Positions 22,601 to 35,456 are shown, numbered from the stretch's first letter. The stretch: 64,000 nt of DNA from Eunapius fragilis (GCA_963681505.1 OY811977.1:1381171-1445170); one strand, 5' to 3'. Made by a program: numbers and translations. The notes: a model not told the origin generated them from the letters alone.

Positions 22601-25600
22601 TGCGACATTGCGATTTTATGCAGAGATTGCAAAAATTAAACAACAATTAATATAAATGCGTGTTGGCATTGGTTACACCTGCAATGTTAACAGCAAAAAA
22701 AAATAACAATAATGCAATCCTTTCCCTAATTACAATACCTAGATCCTCTTTTTCTTACACACTGGAAACTGATCCGGTTACAATGGCCTGAATTTTTAAT
22801 CATGCGTAGATTGCAGTTGCTTGCATCAATTTGATGCTCCTTTTGTTACATAGCATTAGGTCCCATTTCGTGGCAACGATCCCATATATAAACTCCACCC
22901 CTCACCCCTCCCCTTTCTCCTGCACCTGCTCTCCTATGGAAATAATGAGATGCTTCTCCACCTCAGGGCTTCCCAGACAGAACCAGCATGGCCCTCTTGG
23001 TACTGGTGGCTTGATGATTGGTCGTCTGTTTGCAGGTGGGTTGCCCAAGTCTGAAGACTGGTGCTGGTCATGTGGTCTCCGCTTGGAAGATGGGCCTTCT
23101 GCATTTGAAAACACAACCACGGAATTCAAGAATTGTAAATGCTAAAAAGAAATGCCCTGTTTTCAGTTCCTGTTCAAAATAGTAATGAGTATACACACCA
23201 CCCACCTTGCTGGAAAGGTCTCTGAGATCTTTCCTTCCTCTTCCTCCCTTCTTCCAACGACTTTGGGTCGAAGAAGAAGTTCTGCTCTGACATTGCAGAA
23301 TTACTCTGCTGCAGCTGCTACAAAGGAAGATAACACAGAATTCTTTCTTGCATCTCTCACTGCCCAACACTAACTTTCCCGCTCCAATCATATTCTAGAC
23401 AGCGAACACAAACGCACATACACACACATACATGTACATACACATGTAACACACACATAGTGATACATACACATATATACGCATACACACACATATATAC
23501 ACACATACACACACATACATGTACATGATCATTCTATACCACAAACACACCTTGTAAGCTTTCAGAATGCCTCCATATGGAAATTCGGTGACGGCTGTTG
23601 GCTGCTGTGTCAATTCTCTGCGATCCAAGGACGACAGAGGGGAAATGGAGAAAGCATAGATATGCTAGAAGGCAAAGAAGTTTGGTTACGTGCCTGTGTG
23701 TGGTTGTTATTTACAAAAATACAAGAAGGCAACATGTTAAGACCCACAGGTGATGTGTGCAGGGGCGGATGCAGGATTTTGGCGAGGGGGGGGGGTCCGA
23801 TATGAATAATTGATTAGGGGGAGGGGCGCGCGCGAAGCGCGCGAAAATTTTTTTGGTGCGCATTCCAATTTTTCCACAGATTGTACATGTATTGTACATG
23901 TATTGTACATGTAAGGGGGCCGGGGATTGGAAACTAAGGCAATCAACACCAATAAATGAGTGACACTCCGTTACATTCTGCCGGGTTTCCAGGCTATTGT
24001 AGTCTTATAGATTTAAATGGCTGTGTTGTTACATGCATGCGGTTTCCTTTGCTATTTGAACCACTTAAAATTTACCGAAAAATTGTTTTACACACATTCC
24101 ACAGATTGTACATTTAGGGGGATTAGAAACGGAGGCAATCATAACCAATAAATGCGTGCCACTCCGTTACGTTCTGGTTTCCAGGCTATTGTGGTTTTGC
24201 GGATTTATACGGCTAGTGTGTTTCGTCGCAGATTTGCATTGTACGTTACATGCGCCGGCTTAGTTTCTTTGTTAAAATTTATAATTTAAAATTTAAATTT
24301 GCATTGGTCTTGCAGCAAGATGCATTCAACCTTGATGGGTACTAATAATAGAGCACGAATCAAAATAACTGCGGAAAGAATCGCTCTATATTACGACCGT
24401 GGGTTAGCATTTTGGAATACATTTATCTTACGTATAAATACCAGCCTACTACGTATCTCGCAATTTACAGAATTAAAATATAGTACTAACCAATGAATAA
24501 GCAATAAGATAAGCTATTTAGCAACTTCACGAAGTGCACTCCGTAGAAATGTATATCTCACGTGCGACACGTCATATGCTAATTATATTCATATTCAGGT
24601 TCGAGGGGGGGGTCCAGACACCCTGGACCCCCCCCCTGGATCCGCCACTGTGTGTGTGTGAAGCTGTTGGTGTACAACCTGTAGTACAGCAGGAAGACAA
24701 CATGTTAAGGCCCACAGGTGGTGTGTGTGAAGCTGTTGTGCACAACAGTACAGCAGGAAGACAACATGTTAAGGCCCACAGGTGGTGTGCGTGAAGCTGT
24801 CTGTACAACAGTACAGCAGGAAGACAACATGTTAAGGCCCACAGGTGGTGTGTGTGAAGCTGTCTGTACAACAGTACAGCAGGAAGACAACATGTTAAGG
24901 CCCACAGGTGGTGTGTGTGTGAAGCTGTCTGTACAACAGTACAGCAGGAAGACAACATGTTAAGGCCCACAGGTGGTGTGTGTGAAGCTGTCTGTACAAC
25001 AGTACAGCAGGAAGACAACATGTTAAGGCCCACAGGTGGTGTGTGTGAAGCTGTCTGTACAACAGTACAGCAGGAAGACAACATGTTAAGGTCCACAGGT
25101 GGTGTGTGTGTGAAGCTGTCTGTACAACAGTACAGCAGGAAGACAACATGTTAAGGCCCACAGGTGGTGTGTGTGAAGCTGTCTGTACAACAGTACAGCA
25201 GGAAGACAACATGTTAAGGTCCACAGGTGGTGTGTGTGAAGCTGTTGTGCTCAACAGTACAGCAGGAAAACAACATGTTAAGGCCCACAGGTGGTGTGTC
25301 ATGTGTGTGAAGCTGTCTGTACAACAGTACAGCAGGAAGACAACATGTTAAGGTCCACAGGTGGTGTGTGTGAAGCTGTCTGTACAACAGTACAGTAGGA
25401 AGGCAACATGTTAAGGCCCACAGGTGGTGTGTGTGAAGCTGTCTGTACAACAGTACAGCAGGAAGACAACATGTTAAGGCCCACAGGTGATGTGTGTGAA
25501 GCTGTCTGTACAACAGTACAGCAGGAAGACAACATGTTAAGGCCCACAGGTGGTGTGTGTGAAGCTGTCGTGCACAACAGTACAGCAGGAAGACAACATG

Positions 25601-25942
25601 TTAAGGCCCACAGGTGATGTGTGTGAAGCTGTTGTGCTCAACCGTACAGCAGGAAGACAACATTTTAAGGCCCACAGGTGGTGTGTGTGAAGCTGTCGTG
25701 CACAACAGTACAGCAGGAAGACAACATGTTAAGGCCCACAGGTGATGTGTGTGAAGCTATCGTGCTCAACAGTATAGCAGGAAGGCAACATGTTAAGGCC
25801 CACAGGTGGTGTGTGTGAAGCTATCGTGCTCAACAGTATAGCAGGAAGGCACATGATGAAGCATACACGTGGTGTGTGGCAATCTTTTGGTTTATGGCAG
25901 TCAATTTCATATTTCTTGAAAGACATCCTGCTTGCTCACACT

Positions 25943-26013
<71 letters not shown>

Positions 26014-29000
26014 AGCTGACAATACAACACTTTCCATTACTTTCCATTACAAAATAGTCGCAATAGCACTTAAGGTCCTTTCTTATGCCAAAGGGAGGGA
26101 GTCTGTACAAAGGCCAACCCCCAAAACAGCAGCGCAATCACACAGATAACCAAGAGGAGTGTTACAATTCAGCCCAAAGCAAATGGGGTTGCCAACCGTA
26201 ACATGCCAAGTTCACCTTTGGGCAACCATTATGACAAAAACAACATCCACTGAATGGGTGTCAATTGCCCGTCAAACAAACACAATATTAGAAGCATGTA
26301 TTTTTATAGGTAGGTGATGGTGATAAAGTGATTCTGCCCTGCATTGCCAAACGGTGAAAAAACTATTTCTCAGTTTTAGCATCATTAAACCTAAGAACAA
26401 AAACAAAGAGCTACAAGTTAATAATTGTCATTTTCAATAGCGCAGCGTACAAACACACACACCCACACACACAAGTTGGGATGTTTTACAGCATGGACCT
26501 CTACCAAGACAAAATAAGATATCTGTGTTGTCTTCTATTCCACCCTCCCCACAAATCAACACATTGTGTGCAACCTCTTTGCTACCAACATGAGACAGTG
26601 ACAAGCTGACTGGGAGGACGGAGTTGGAGCAAGGTGAGGAGGAGGAGAGGGATGGTGGGGAGAGGGATGGAGGGAGAGGGATGGTGAGGAGGGATGGTGG
26701 GGAGTGGGATGGTGGGAGGAGTGGAGTAGAGGGATGGTGGGAGGAGTGGAAGAGGGGAAAAGGAGGGATGGAGGGGAGAATCACACCAATGCCATACCCT
26801 GTTCTTCTTGTCTGGGTTTCCAAACTGAGCCAGTGCAATGAATCTGGTGACATGTTGTTGCTCTCCCTGCAATACTTGATGGTTCCTACAGGGAGGAGGT
26901 ATGGATGTACATTTTGTACTGCTCCCTGTCCACGTTCCGTTCCACTGTCATGCTGCTTCAACTCCCAAGCTCACATTCCATTCTTTACCCACATTCCATT
27001 CTCTACCCACGTTATAGCGTGTCCTCTGCCCCATTCCATTCTTATCCTCACATCAGGCATTCCATTAGTGTTTGCTGGTTAGACATGTCACTATGTACAA
27101 CATTGTGACAAGATCGAAAATTAAATGAGTACATTTGAAAATAAATAAATTGACTGCTAAGTTGATTTAATTTTAAAAGTAAATAAACCCAAAGTGACTT
27201 AGATACAATTGCCGCATAGCATCACCCTGCTGTACAGGGCAAACTCAGCACTGTTCTTATAAGGGCCAATGCAAGATCTCTGCTGGCAAAGTTGTGCAGT
27301 AGGTGGCCACGTGACTAATTTCTAGCATAAGTTTACCGCGTTTTGTTGTGTCTCATGTTGGTAAATAGCGTTCTCGTATATCGATCCTTAATGATGAAAA
27401 TCAATACACTTGTTAGCGGCTTTTTGTTTTCAGTTTATAATTATAAGTATATTGTATAGGAACTATGTTGTAGGATGTTGTAATCCTTAGTAATTTCATA
27501 ATAAATTATTATATATTTTTTCACTTTTAAAATTGTGTAATTATGTATTTAACCAACAAAGGCACAAGACACAATCGTACACACAAATAACTACGTGTAA
27601 AATTCATTTTCTTGTTGGAGTGTTTGCGGATAGGAGCAGATCAAGATTGATCTAGCGTTAACTCCAACCAATAACAAGCTAAGGCGGCCATACAGCTCTG
27701 GAATAAATTTAAAATTAAAAAATATATATATATTTATTCCATAATAAATCAGATGACATTCTTCTATGTTACATACAAACGAAATGTATTTCAATATATC
27801 TACTGCACCCTAAGTAATATGAAAGCGTGACCCCCATAAATCAAATGCAACAACTAAACCACCGTTACTCCCCATATATGATAAGACGTCAACTTTGGTT
27901 TATAAAATAAATACAAGGGAGTCAAGGGAGTCAAAGAAAACCCAAGACTATGTGCTCTGATGTCACCAATGGACCCCCCTGTTGTAGGTTGATATGTCAC
28001 CAATGGACACCCCTGTTGTAGGCTGATATGTCACCAATGGACCCCCCTGTTGTAGGCTCATATGTCGCCAATGGACCCCCCCTGTTGTAGGCTCACCCCC
28101 CCTCCCCCCCCCCCCCCCCCCCGTTGTAGGCTCATATGTCACCAATGGACCCCCCTTTTGTAAGCTGATATGTCACCAATGGACCCCCCCCCCCCGTTGT
28201 TGGCTCATATGTCACCAATGGACCCCCCCCCCCCCCCCCTGTTGTAGACTGATATGTCACCAATGGACCCCCCCCGTTGTAGGCGCATATGTCACCAATG
28301 GACCGCCCCCCTTCCCTGTTGTAGGCTCATGTCACCAATGACTATGTGCTCTGATATATAGCCAAAATAAAACATTGCACCTCAAAGATAACTTTGAAAT
28401 TAGAGTTATACCAGGCTGCAACAACACACACTGATTATGGACACTCCACAGTCAAGGGGACTGCCTGCAATGTGTTTAGTTTAAACACAAAAGACCTACA
28501 ACAGGGGGGGTCCATTGGTGACATATGAGCCTACAACAAGGGGGGTCCATTGGTGACATATGAGCCTACAACAGGGGGGTCCATTGGTGACATATGAGCC
28601 TACAACAGGGGGGTCCATTGGTGACATATGAGCCTACAACAGGGGGGTCCATTGGTGACATATGAGCCTAAACAGGGAGGGGGGAGGGGTCCATTGGTGA
28701 CATATAAGCCTACAACAGGGGAGTTCATTAGTGTTGTCTAAACTGTTTGGCACACATCTGGTGTGAATGCATGACAACTAAAACAGCTCCACAATCAAAT
28801 AGCCACGTCACAAAAAACCCAGTGGTGTCCTTATTTGTGCTTTAGTAAGGTTGGGGTTAGACTAGCTCATTGGTTGCCAAGGTAACCACCCACGTCTTGG
28901 AACTTGTTGTTACGGTGTCTCCCTAAACTCCCCCTCCCCCCCTCCCCCACCTCTGGCTCAATGGTTGGCAGGTGTCTCCTGGCTCAATGTTTGGCTGGTG

Positions 29001-29267
29001 TTCTTGGGCTATCAGGCCAATTTCAAGAGAAGCCACCAACCCTCCCTTGACACATGAGGGTGGTTCCATAAAAGGGCATGTGTGCACGCACGTTGGTCAT
29101 TGAGAAGAGAGGACATGTTTTTTTTTTTTTTTTAAGAGGTAGAATTAATTTTTTTGTCCCGTTACATGTACATCTTCTTCCTACTGAACTCACAGATGGT
29201 GTTCAACTCACAAACACACCACTGAATGCAATCACAAGACACACCACTGAAAACACACACACACACA

Positions 29268-29330
<63 letters not shown>

Positions 29331-29525
29331 GCAAACATTGAATGCAATCACTCGTAGGTCCACCAAGCACTATTAACTAAACCGCACTCACCGATAGGGA
29401 ACTCTCTCGAAGAAGACGTGGTGCTTGCCAGAGAAATGATATCGTGGTTTGAGTCTGGCAGCAACTCTCGATATCGCTTCAGAACCCTGACCCTTCATTT
29501 TCTCCATCTCTGGCTGACGTAGAGA

Positions 29526-29588
<63 letters not shown>

Positions 29589-30404
29589 CATGTGACATGT
29601 ATTGATCATATTCACGTACATCTGTGTTATTGAGTGCACGCATGCCTATATACTAGTTTAAATTGACAACACACTGCACCTCCGTATCAAACAGCCTTCA
29701 TAAATTAGAGCAATGTGACTTTAACCCCATAGTGCCCCTCTCCCTATCATTAGGGGGGCCTTAACAGACTTTTAACAGCCAAATGGGAATATGTCTTTAA
29801 CCCCATAGTGCCCCTCTCCCTATCATTAGGGGGGCCTTAACAGACTTTTAACAGCCAAATGGGAATATGTCTTTAACCCCATAGTGCCCCTCTCCCTATC
29901 GTTGGGCGGGGGGAGGCCTCCAGACCTTGAAATGATACGAGCGTTCTCATATGGCGGACAGTAATCAAAATAAAGACATGGGACATCCACAGATAATATT
30001 TATTCACTGTGCCAACGTGGAAGAACAGCACTTAAACTGCTGCCACACCCATCTTTGAAGGCACATAAGGACCTAGGTCTGGTCACCGTCATAGCCAAAA
30101 CCCACCCCCTCCTTTGATAGCCTTTCAGATATAGCAGGATACATACAGACAAATACAGACATAACACACACACACACACGCACACACACACACACACAGC
30201 TCCCTCACTGGCAGCGTTGTACAGTTCTCAACTCCCAGTGGCCACTCTGAGCTCAGGAAGATGTCCACACCACAGAAGTCCTTACCCCCTGCCATTGAGA
30301 GCAATGCCTCTATGTCATCATCTCCAAACTTACCGGACTGGTGGGAAAAGGAGAAAGGGAAAGTGGACATTTGACACATCATTAATGTTATTTTCACCAC
30401 ATAC

Positions 30405-30483
<79 letters not shown>

Positions 30484-31299
30484 ACACACACACATCAATA
30501 GTGCTATTTTCACCATAATGCACACGTGTATGAGATTTGAAAGGAAAGCGCCGTACAGTTGCAAAGAACCCCAGAAGGTCGGTTTTGCTAGACACTGTCC
30601 CATATATAATAAGAAACCAACATTACACCCTGTACATGCACATACACATACACACCCTTTACATGCACATACACATATGCCCCCTGTACATGCACATACA
30701 CATATACACTCTGTACATGCACATACACATACACACCCTGTACAGGCACATCCTTACCAAGGTGCTGGTCTTGGACTGGTTGGTGGAGTACTCCCCACCA
30801 CTGAGGTAAGCTATCTGAAGACCAGATGAACTGGTGAACAGACCTCGCTGCCCTATATAGCAGGAGGTGAGGAGGGGAAGGGGGAGGAGGGGGAAGGGGA
30901 GGAGGGGGAAGGGGAGGTGGGGGAGAGGGAGAGGGATAATTACAAAAAATGGAGGGGCAATTGATCAGTTTCCTTTATGGGCCAAAGGAAAGGGCATACG
31001 ATGAACATTAGCACACAGATAGAGGACACTGGTACATGGCATGGGTGCAAGGCACAAGCTAGGCACATGGAATGGAGACAAGGCACATGGAATGGAGACA
31101 AGGCACAAGTGGACAGTTGGCATGACAGAGAAGCTGGCACCATTGGGATGGAGACAAGGCATCAACTTCAGTCCTGTATCAATTATGGATGCCATGCAAA
31201 TAACTCCCTCTACCCATCATTCCATTCCATGTGAGGGATACGGGAGGTGTGGAGCCAAATAATAAGGCCACAAACTCCAGGATATGTGAAAGTATAGGC

Positions 31300-31361
<62 letters not shown>

Positions 31362-31907
31362 TGGTCAAAAATTCTAATTAAAATATCACTGTCTCCCTCC
31401 ATTTTGACACATGTATCATCTCACCGTACCTAAGCAGGTTAGATTGGGGCACAGTTCCCCTCCATCTAGACCCAGCCCACCATAGAACTGAACTTGCTCA
31501 CTGGAGGTGGGTCCAAGTATGTATGTTGCCAAGGGAACTACACAGTGGTGGAAAAATGAAAAGAAAAAAAAATTAGATCTCTATATCTGAAGGAAAAAAA
31601 AAAAAAGTATATGTAACAGTGATCGATGAATACGCTTATAACCATCATGCAAACCTTGTTCCTTTCCATCAACATAGCTGGCCCACTCTTCGCGGCATAC
31701 GGCAGTATTTGCAAAGAAAGACCCCACACATAGCAGCAACTAATGCAAAGGAGAGGGTGTGGTAGTAGTGCTTAGTCCGTTACATATATGATTTGTGTTC
31801 CTTACATCAAATGGACCACTTTTCACAAGCACGCCTTGGACCTTACCAAAGAAGGCTTTTATGTTTCCTTCGACATCTCCGGATATCAAACTAAAAAGAG
31901 AACGCAT
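19335..31907 (-). CDS. CWF19L1: CWF19L1-like protein (metallophosphatase-like N-terminus plus CwfJ/HIT C-terminal domains), 15 exons, 563 aa
   Basis: Minus-strand exons in transcript order: 31806..31907, 31655..31739, 31430..31537, 30758..30852, 30209..30337, 29392..29513, 26798..26885, 23551..23664, 23206..23317, 22926..23098, 22267..22359, 21057..21173, 19786..19899, 19540..19637, 19335..19476. Every junction is GT-AG and every phase agrees, giving 563 aa (human about 538). Landmarks: [12 protein letters not shown] (N-terminal phosphoesterase-like motif), [91 protein letters not shown] (HIT-like), [40 protein letters not shown], and [20 protein letters not shown] near the end. CWF19L1/Drn1 proteins act with spliceosomes and the lariat-debranching enzyme in the nucleus. 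The gene starts 126 bp from the divergent POMK-like gene. Confidence 0.95.
20745..20992. mobile_element. MITE with GTTGCCATGAAAAGGGACC inverted ends (CWF19L1-like intron 12)
   Basis: The left end GGGTCGTTGCCATGAAAAGG and the right end ATTAGGTCCTTCCTCGTGGC are imperfect inverted repeats. The interior, around CACTGGAAATTGGTCTTTC and CAGTGGCCTGAATTTTTAAT, is shared with the element at 22497-22895, confirming a family. Confidence 0.55.
22497..22895. mobile_element. MITE of the same AGGTCCC family (CWF19L1-like intron 10/11 boundary region)
   Basis: The left end is TAGCCGTGAAGGGACCTAAC and the right end is TTAGGTCCCATTTCGTGGCA. The interior CACTGGAAACTGATC...CAATGGCCTGAATTTTTAAT matches the copy at 20745-20992. 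It lies in intron 10; its right part was carried into the fused duplicate at 18996-19199. Confidence 0.55.
23760..24650. mobile_element. Non-autonomous hAT-like DNA transposon inserted in the first minisatellite unit
   Basis: Termini CAGGGGCGGATGCAGG and (reverse complement of right end) CAGTGGCGGATCCAGG are typical hAT-type ends. Flanks GATGTGTG (left) and TGTGTGTG (right) are compatible with a diverged 8-bp target duplication. The left flank carries the first half of the 62-bp minisatellite unit and the right flank its second half, so the element interrupted an existing unit. About 891 bp; no transposase frame. Confidence 0.75.
24651..25880. repeat. 62-bp minisatellite, about 19 copies, in CWF19L1-like intron 7
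   Basis: The unit contains GTGTGAAGCTGTCTGTACAA and, after it, CAGTACAGCAGGAAGACAAC, then ATGTTAAGGCCCACAGGTG. Period varies between about 60 and 68 through TG-step and short insertions. CTGTACaacaGTACAG inside each unit is a perfect 6-bp stem with a 4-base loop. Variant units (GTCGTGCACAACAG, GTTGTGCTCAACAG) cluster at the right end. All frames read through without stops for long stretches, so the predicted repeat peptides are not evidence of a gene. There are no unique spacers, so it is not a CRISPR array. Confidence 0.92.
25944..26009. repeat. (CA)n microsatellite
   Basis: About 66 bases of pure CA directly after the 62-bp minisatellite, in CWF19L1-like intron 7. Confidence 0.95.
27961..28345. 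repeat. Tandem array of about 36-bp units TGTCACCAATGGACCCCCC...GTTGTAGGCTCATA (left arm)
   Basis: About ten copies with variable poly-C lengths (up to about 18 C). The phrase GACTATGTGCTCTGAT stands at both ends of the array. It lies in CWF19L1-like intron 6 and faces an inverted array of the same unit at 28494-28728. Confidence 0.9.
28494..28728. repeat. Inverted array of the same 36-bp unit (right arm)
   Basis: Six copies of CTACAACAGGGGGGTCCATT followed by GGTGACATATGAGC, the reverse complement of the unit in 27961-28345. The two arrays are about 150 bp apart, so transcript or single strand could fold into a long stem. Confidence 0.9.
29253..29328. repeat. (CA)n microsatellite
   Basis: CA repeat with two CGCG interruptions, in CWF19L1-like intron 6 about 60 bp before exon 6 (minus strand order). 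A (TG)n tract at 29530-29587 lies just on the other side of that exon. Confidence 0.9.
29530..29587. repeat. (TG)n microsatellite next to CWF19L1-like exon 6
   Basis: Pure TG. On the minus strand it is a CA tract ending 17 bases before the exon 6 acceptor, where the pyrimidine tract would be expected. Confidence 0.9.
29719..29905. repeat. 76-bp direct tandem repeat, about 2.4 copies
   Basis: CTTTAACCCCATAGTGCCCC recurs at 29719, 29795 and 29871 with the intervening sequence nearly identical. It lies in CWF19L1-like intron 5. Confidence 0.9.
30408..30495. repeat. (CA)n microsatellite
   Basis: Long CA tract in CWF19L1-like intron 4, upstream (in transcript order) of exon 5. It is followed at 30627-30745 by four or five copies of a unit around CCTGTACATGCACATACACA. 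Confidence 0.9.
31303..31351. repeat. (TG)n-(CG)n microsatellite
   Basis: TG repeat ending in GCGCGCGCGC in CWF19L1-like intron 3. Confidence 0.9.
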
Positions 31908-32033
31908 GCAACGTTATGCGCTCAGAGCCACGAGCACTATAATATATTTACATCTTCATTTTTGGCGGGAGATATATAATTTACTTTTTAATAGTGCGCG
32001 CTAAATGAAAAAAAAAATGGTTATACGTTTTTT
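31908..32033. promoter_or_regulatory. Bidirectional promoter between CWF19L1-like and POMK-like genes, with E2F-type site
   Basis: Only 126 bases separate the two start codons, which point away from each other. TTTGGCGGGA at 31961-31970 matches the E2F/DP consensus. AT-rich stretches lie on both sides, but there is no single convincing TATA box. Both genes are housekeeping-type, which fits a shared promoter. Transcription starts cannot be placed from sequence. Confidence 0.6.
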
Positions 32034-33161
32034 ATGCTTGCATTGAGGCGCGTGTTGCTTGCGACGAGTGCAATAGTGTGTTTCTTGATATCTGCCTTTC
32101 TCTTTACTCTATTTCTGGATGAAAGGAATGTGCATTTAAACATCGACCGCGACTCAGCACTGATTGAACAGGTGCTATCAACGTGTCCGCTCGTGCAGCC
32201 CGCCAAGCATCCAAATAAGGCGTGTCCTTCAGGTTCTGTACGGCAGGGTCACGTTTGCGTGCCGTGCGCGAAGGGAAGCTTCAGTTTCCCTCAATGGAGC
32301 GTGTGCAAGGAGTTTATCGACTGCAGTGAGATTGGCAGTAGCGTGCGTCTCATACGGTTCTTGCACGCCATCGGTAACTGGGCATTCCACGTTGCAGAAT
32401 GGAGGGATTACGAAGTATACTACGCTAAGGGGATCCCAGCCGACCTGGTGCTAACTCCTCAGGCATTTCGAGATTTGTCAGCTCTCCATAGCATGCTTCA
32501 ACCGATAGGGTTCTGCCTAGAAACCGGCGTTGTCGTGTTCAGTGGAGAGAAGCTACTGCTGCAGCCGCTCCGTGACGTCTACAACGTTGTGAAAGCCGGC
32601 CCCTGCGATAACTTTTTATTCTGGTTCAGACTGTGCGTCGAGTACGTACGGGTCCTCGTTCAGTTACACGACGCTTCGACAGCCAGCTCCTACGTCATGT
32701 GCAACAGCCACACCCCTCAGCAGCTCCTCGACCAGTTCTTCGTCACGCAGGACCTCCACCTTGTCCTAGGCGGTTACGACAACCTCCGGATGGTGATTAA
32801 AAACGATGGGCGGGAACACCGCGTGAGGTGTAGCGACGACAATCTGGTGGGTACCTTTGTGGCCCCAGAGCAGAGGTGGCCCTTCGCACGCTACAAGGTG
32901 TTCAACCACAGGGAGCAGCCGCCTTACAACGAGAAGGCCGACATTTGGAAGGTGCCCGACTTCACTTGGTCCCTCCTGGCACACTGCGGTTCCCGCCATT
33001 GCCGCGAGATACTGCACTACCTGGCAGCCGCGCACGTGAGATGCAAGAGGGAGAACCCCGACCAGAGACCGAATGCAACCATGCTGTACCGCGAGTACGC
33101 TAGAGTCTGGGAAATAATCGGCGGGCCACCGCTGGCCCTCAATGATATAATGATACTCTGA
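32034..33161 (+). CDS. POMK: POMK-like protein O-mannose kinase family member, intronless, 375 aa
   Basis: A single reading frame from the ATG at 32034. Residues about 8-28 form a hydrophobic anchor, giving a type II membrane protein with a lumenal kinase-like domain. Next comes a Cys-rich stem (CPSGSVRQGHVCVPC). The kinase-like region carries the family signature FVAPEQRWPF at about 273, then YNEKADIWKVPDF, and the closing ENPDQRPNATMLYREYARV. POMK phosphorylates the 6-position of O-mannose on the core M3 glycan of alpha-dystroglycan in the ER. From recall of the human protein, its VMCDSND segment is VMCNSHT here, and its NDLDAL segment is GGYDNL, so usual catalytic/metal acidic residues look changed. 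Family membership is secure; enzymatic activity is doubtful. Confidence 0.88.
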   Translation: MLALRRVLLATSAIVCFLISAFLFTLFLDERNVHLNIDRDSALIEQVLSTCPLVQPAKHPNKACPSGSVRQGHVCVPCAKGSFSFPQWSVCKEFIDCSEIGSSVRLIRFLHAIGNWAFHVAEWRDYEVYYAKGIPADLVLTPQAFRDLSALHSMLQPIGFCLETGVVVFSGEKLLLQPLRDVYNVVKAGPCDNFLFWFRLCVEYVRVLVQLHDASTASSYVMCNSHTPQQLLDQFFVTQDLHLVLGGYDNLRMVIKNDGREHRVRCSDDNLVGTFVAPEQRWPFARYKVFNHREQPPYNEKADIWKVPDFTWSLLAHCGSRHCREILHYLAAAHVRCKRENPDQRPNATMLYREYARVWEIIGGPPLALNDIMIL

Positions 33162-33739
33162 CGTGCGTGTTTGTAGAATGTGTTGCTATTGCGCTGAGTC
33201 TTGTAAAGTATGGTTCAGAGCAGTAGTTAATATTATTATTATTATCTCCGGTTCAATTAGTAATGCCCCTCGTTCCCCTACGTGCATGTGAGTCAGCTTC
33301 ATTCATTGTTTTAAAAAATTCCCACTCCCATGAAAAAAGAAGGGGAGAGGCAGAGTGGGAGGGGGGGGGGGGGGGGGGGTGAAGCGATTTATGCTATTGC
33401 TACACACTGTGATATGACTTTTGATTAGTGATCTATACTAGGACACCTATTATGGACACCCCGGTTACACTTCAAATGATTGCTAGGCAACACTCCAATA
33501 CAAACAGACTGCCAGACAAATGAGACATAAGAGCGGCTCACCAGACTGCCAGACAAAGGAGACATAAGAACAGCTCATAGCATGCAGTCTACACAAATAA
33601 AGTTAGTTTTTTTTTTTTGCCAAGGTTACTAAGAGAGAGCCCCAACACCATATAGTCAGTCCAACGTGCCGGTAGACAATACCCAAACATGGAGTCCATT
33701 GCGCTCATATTGGATAAGGGTGGGTGTTTTGTTCATACA
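33162..33739. other. Spacer between POMK-like gene and secreted gene A: poly-G run and 37-bp duplication
   Basis: Contains a G run at about 33359-33380. A 37-bp unit beginning AGACTGCCAGACAAATGAGA is repeated directly at 33507-33543 and 33544-33580. No coding signal was seen. Confidence 0.6.
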
Positions 33740-33746
33740 TATATAA
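33740..33746 (+). promoter_or_regulatory. TATA box of gene A
   Basis: TATATAA lies 65 bases before the ATG at 33805, leaving room for a start site near 33770 and a short leader. Similar boxes precede genes B, D and E. Confidence 0.55.
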
Positions 33747-33804
33747 GCTGTGACAAGAACTGACTCACAATACATAGTGTGGTGTGCCAACAACTCACTC
33801 CTTC

Positions 33805-35205
<1,401 letters not shown>

Positions 35206-35455
35206 TAAACAGTTATCGTTAATTCGTGTATATATATTTGTATATTCGATATCTTGTGTGATGTGTTTTATATGCATTAAAGTATGAGATACATTTCAGT
35301 TGTTAACCGCAAAGGTTGCAGAGGCATTATGGAATGAAATAGAGGATGAGTTTCCTCCCCTGACCACACATAAAGCCTCCTCCTCTGACCACACACGCAA
35401 ATTTGAGGCGAAGAGAACAAGGAGGACGAAGGGGGGGAAGGGGCCCGAGGGGAGG

Positions 35456-35456
35456 T

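Noticed and set aside
24534-25617. Open frames through the 62-bp array encoding repeated peptides on both strands
   Set aside because: The array is intronic minisatellite DNA; open frames exist on both strands simply because the unit lacks stops.
24651-25880. Possible CRISPR-like array
   Set aside because: Units are contiguous near-identical repeats without unique spacers, in an animal intron, with no cas genes.
26434-26961. 175-aa minus-strand Pro/Ser-rich frame
   Set aside because: It is intron sequence (GGGATGGT repeats) read past CWF19L1-like exon 7 in another frame.
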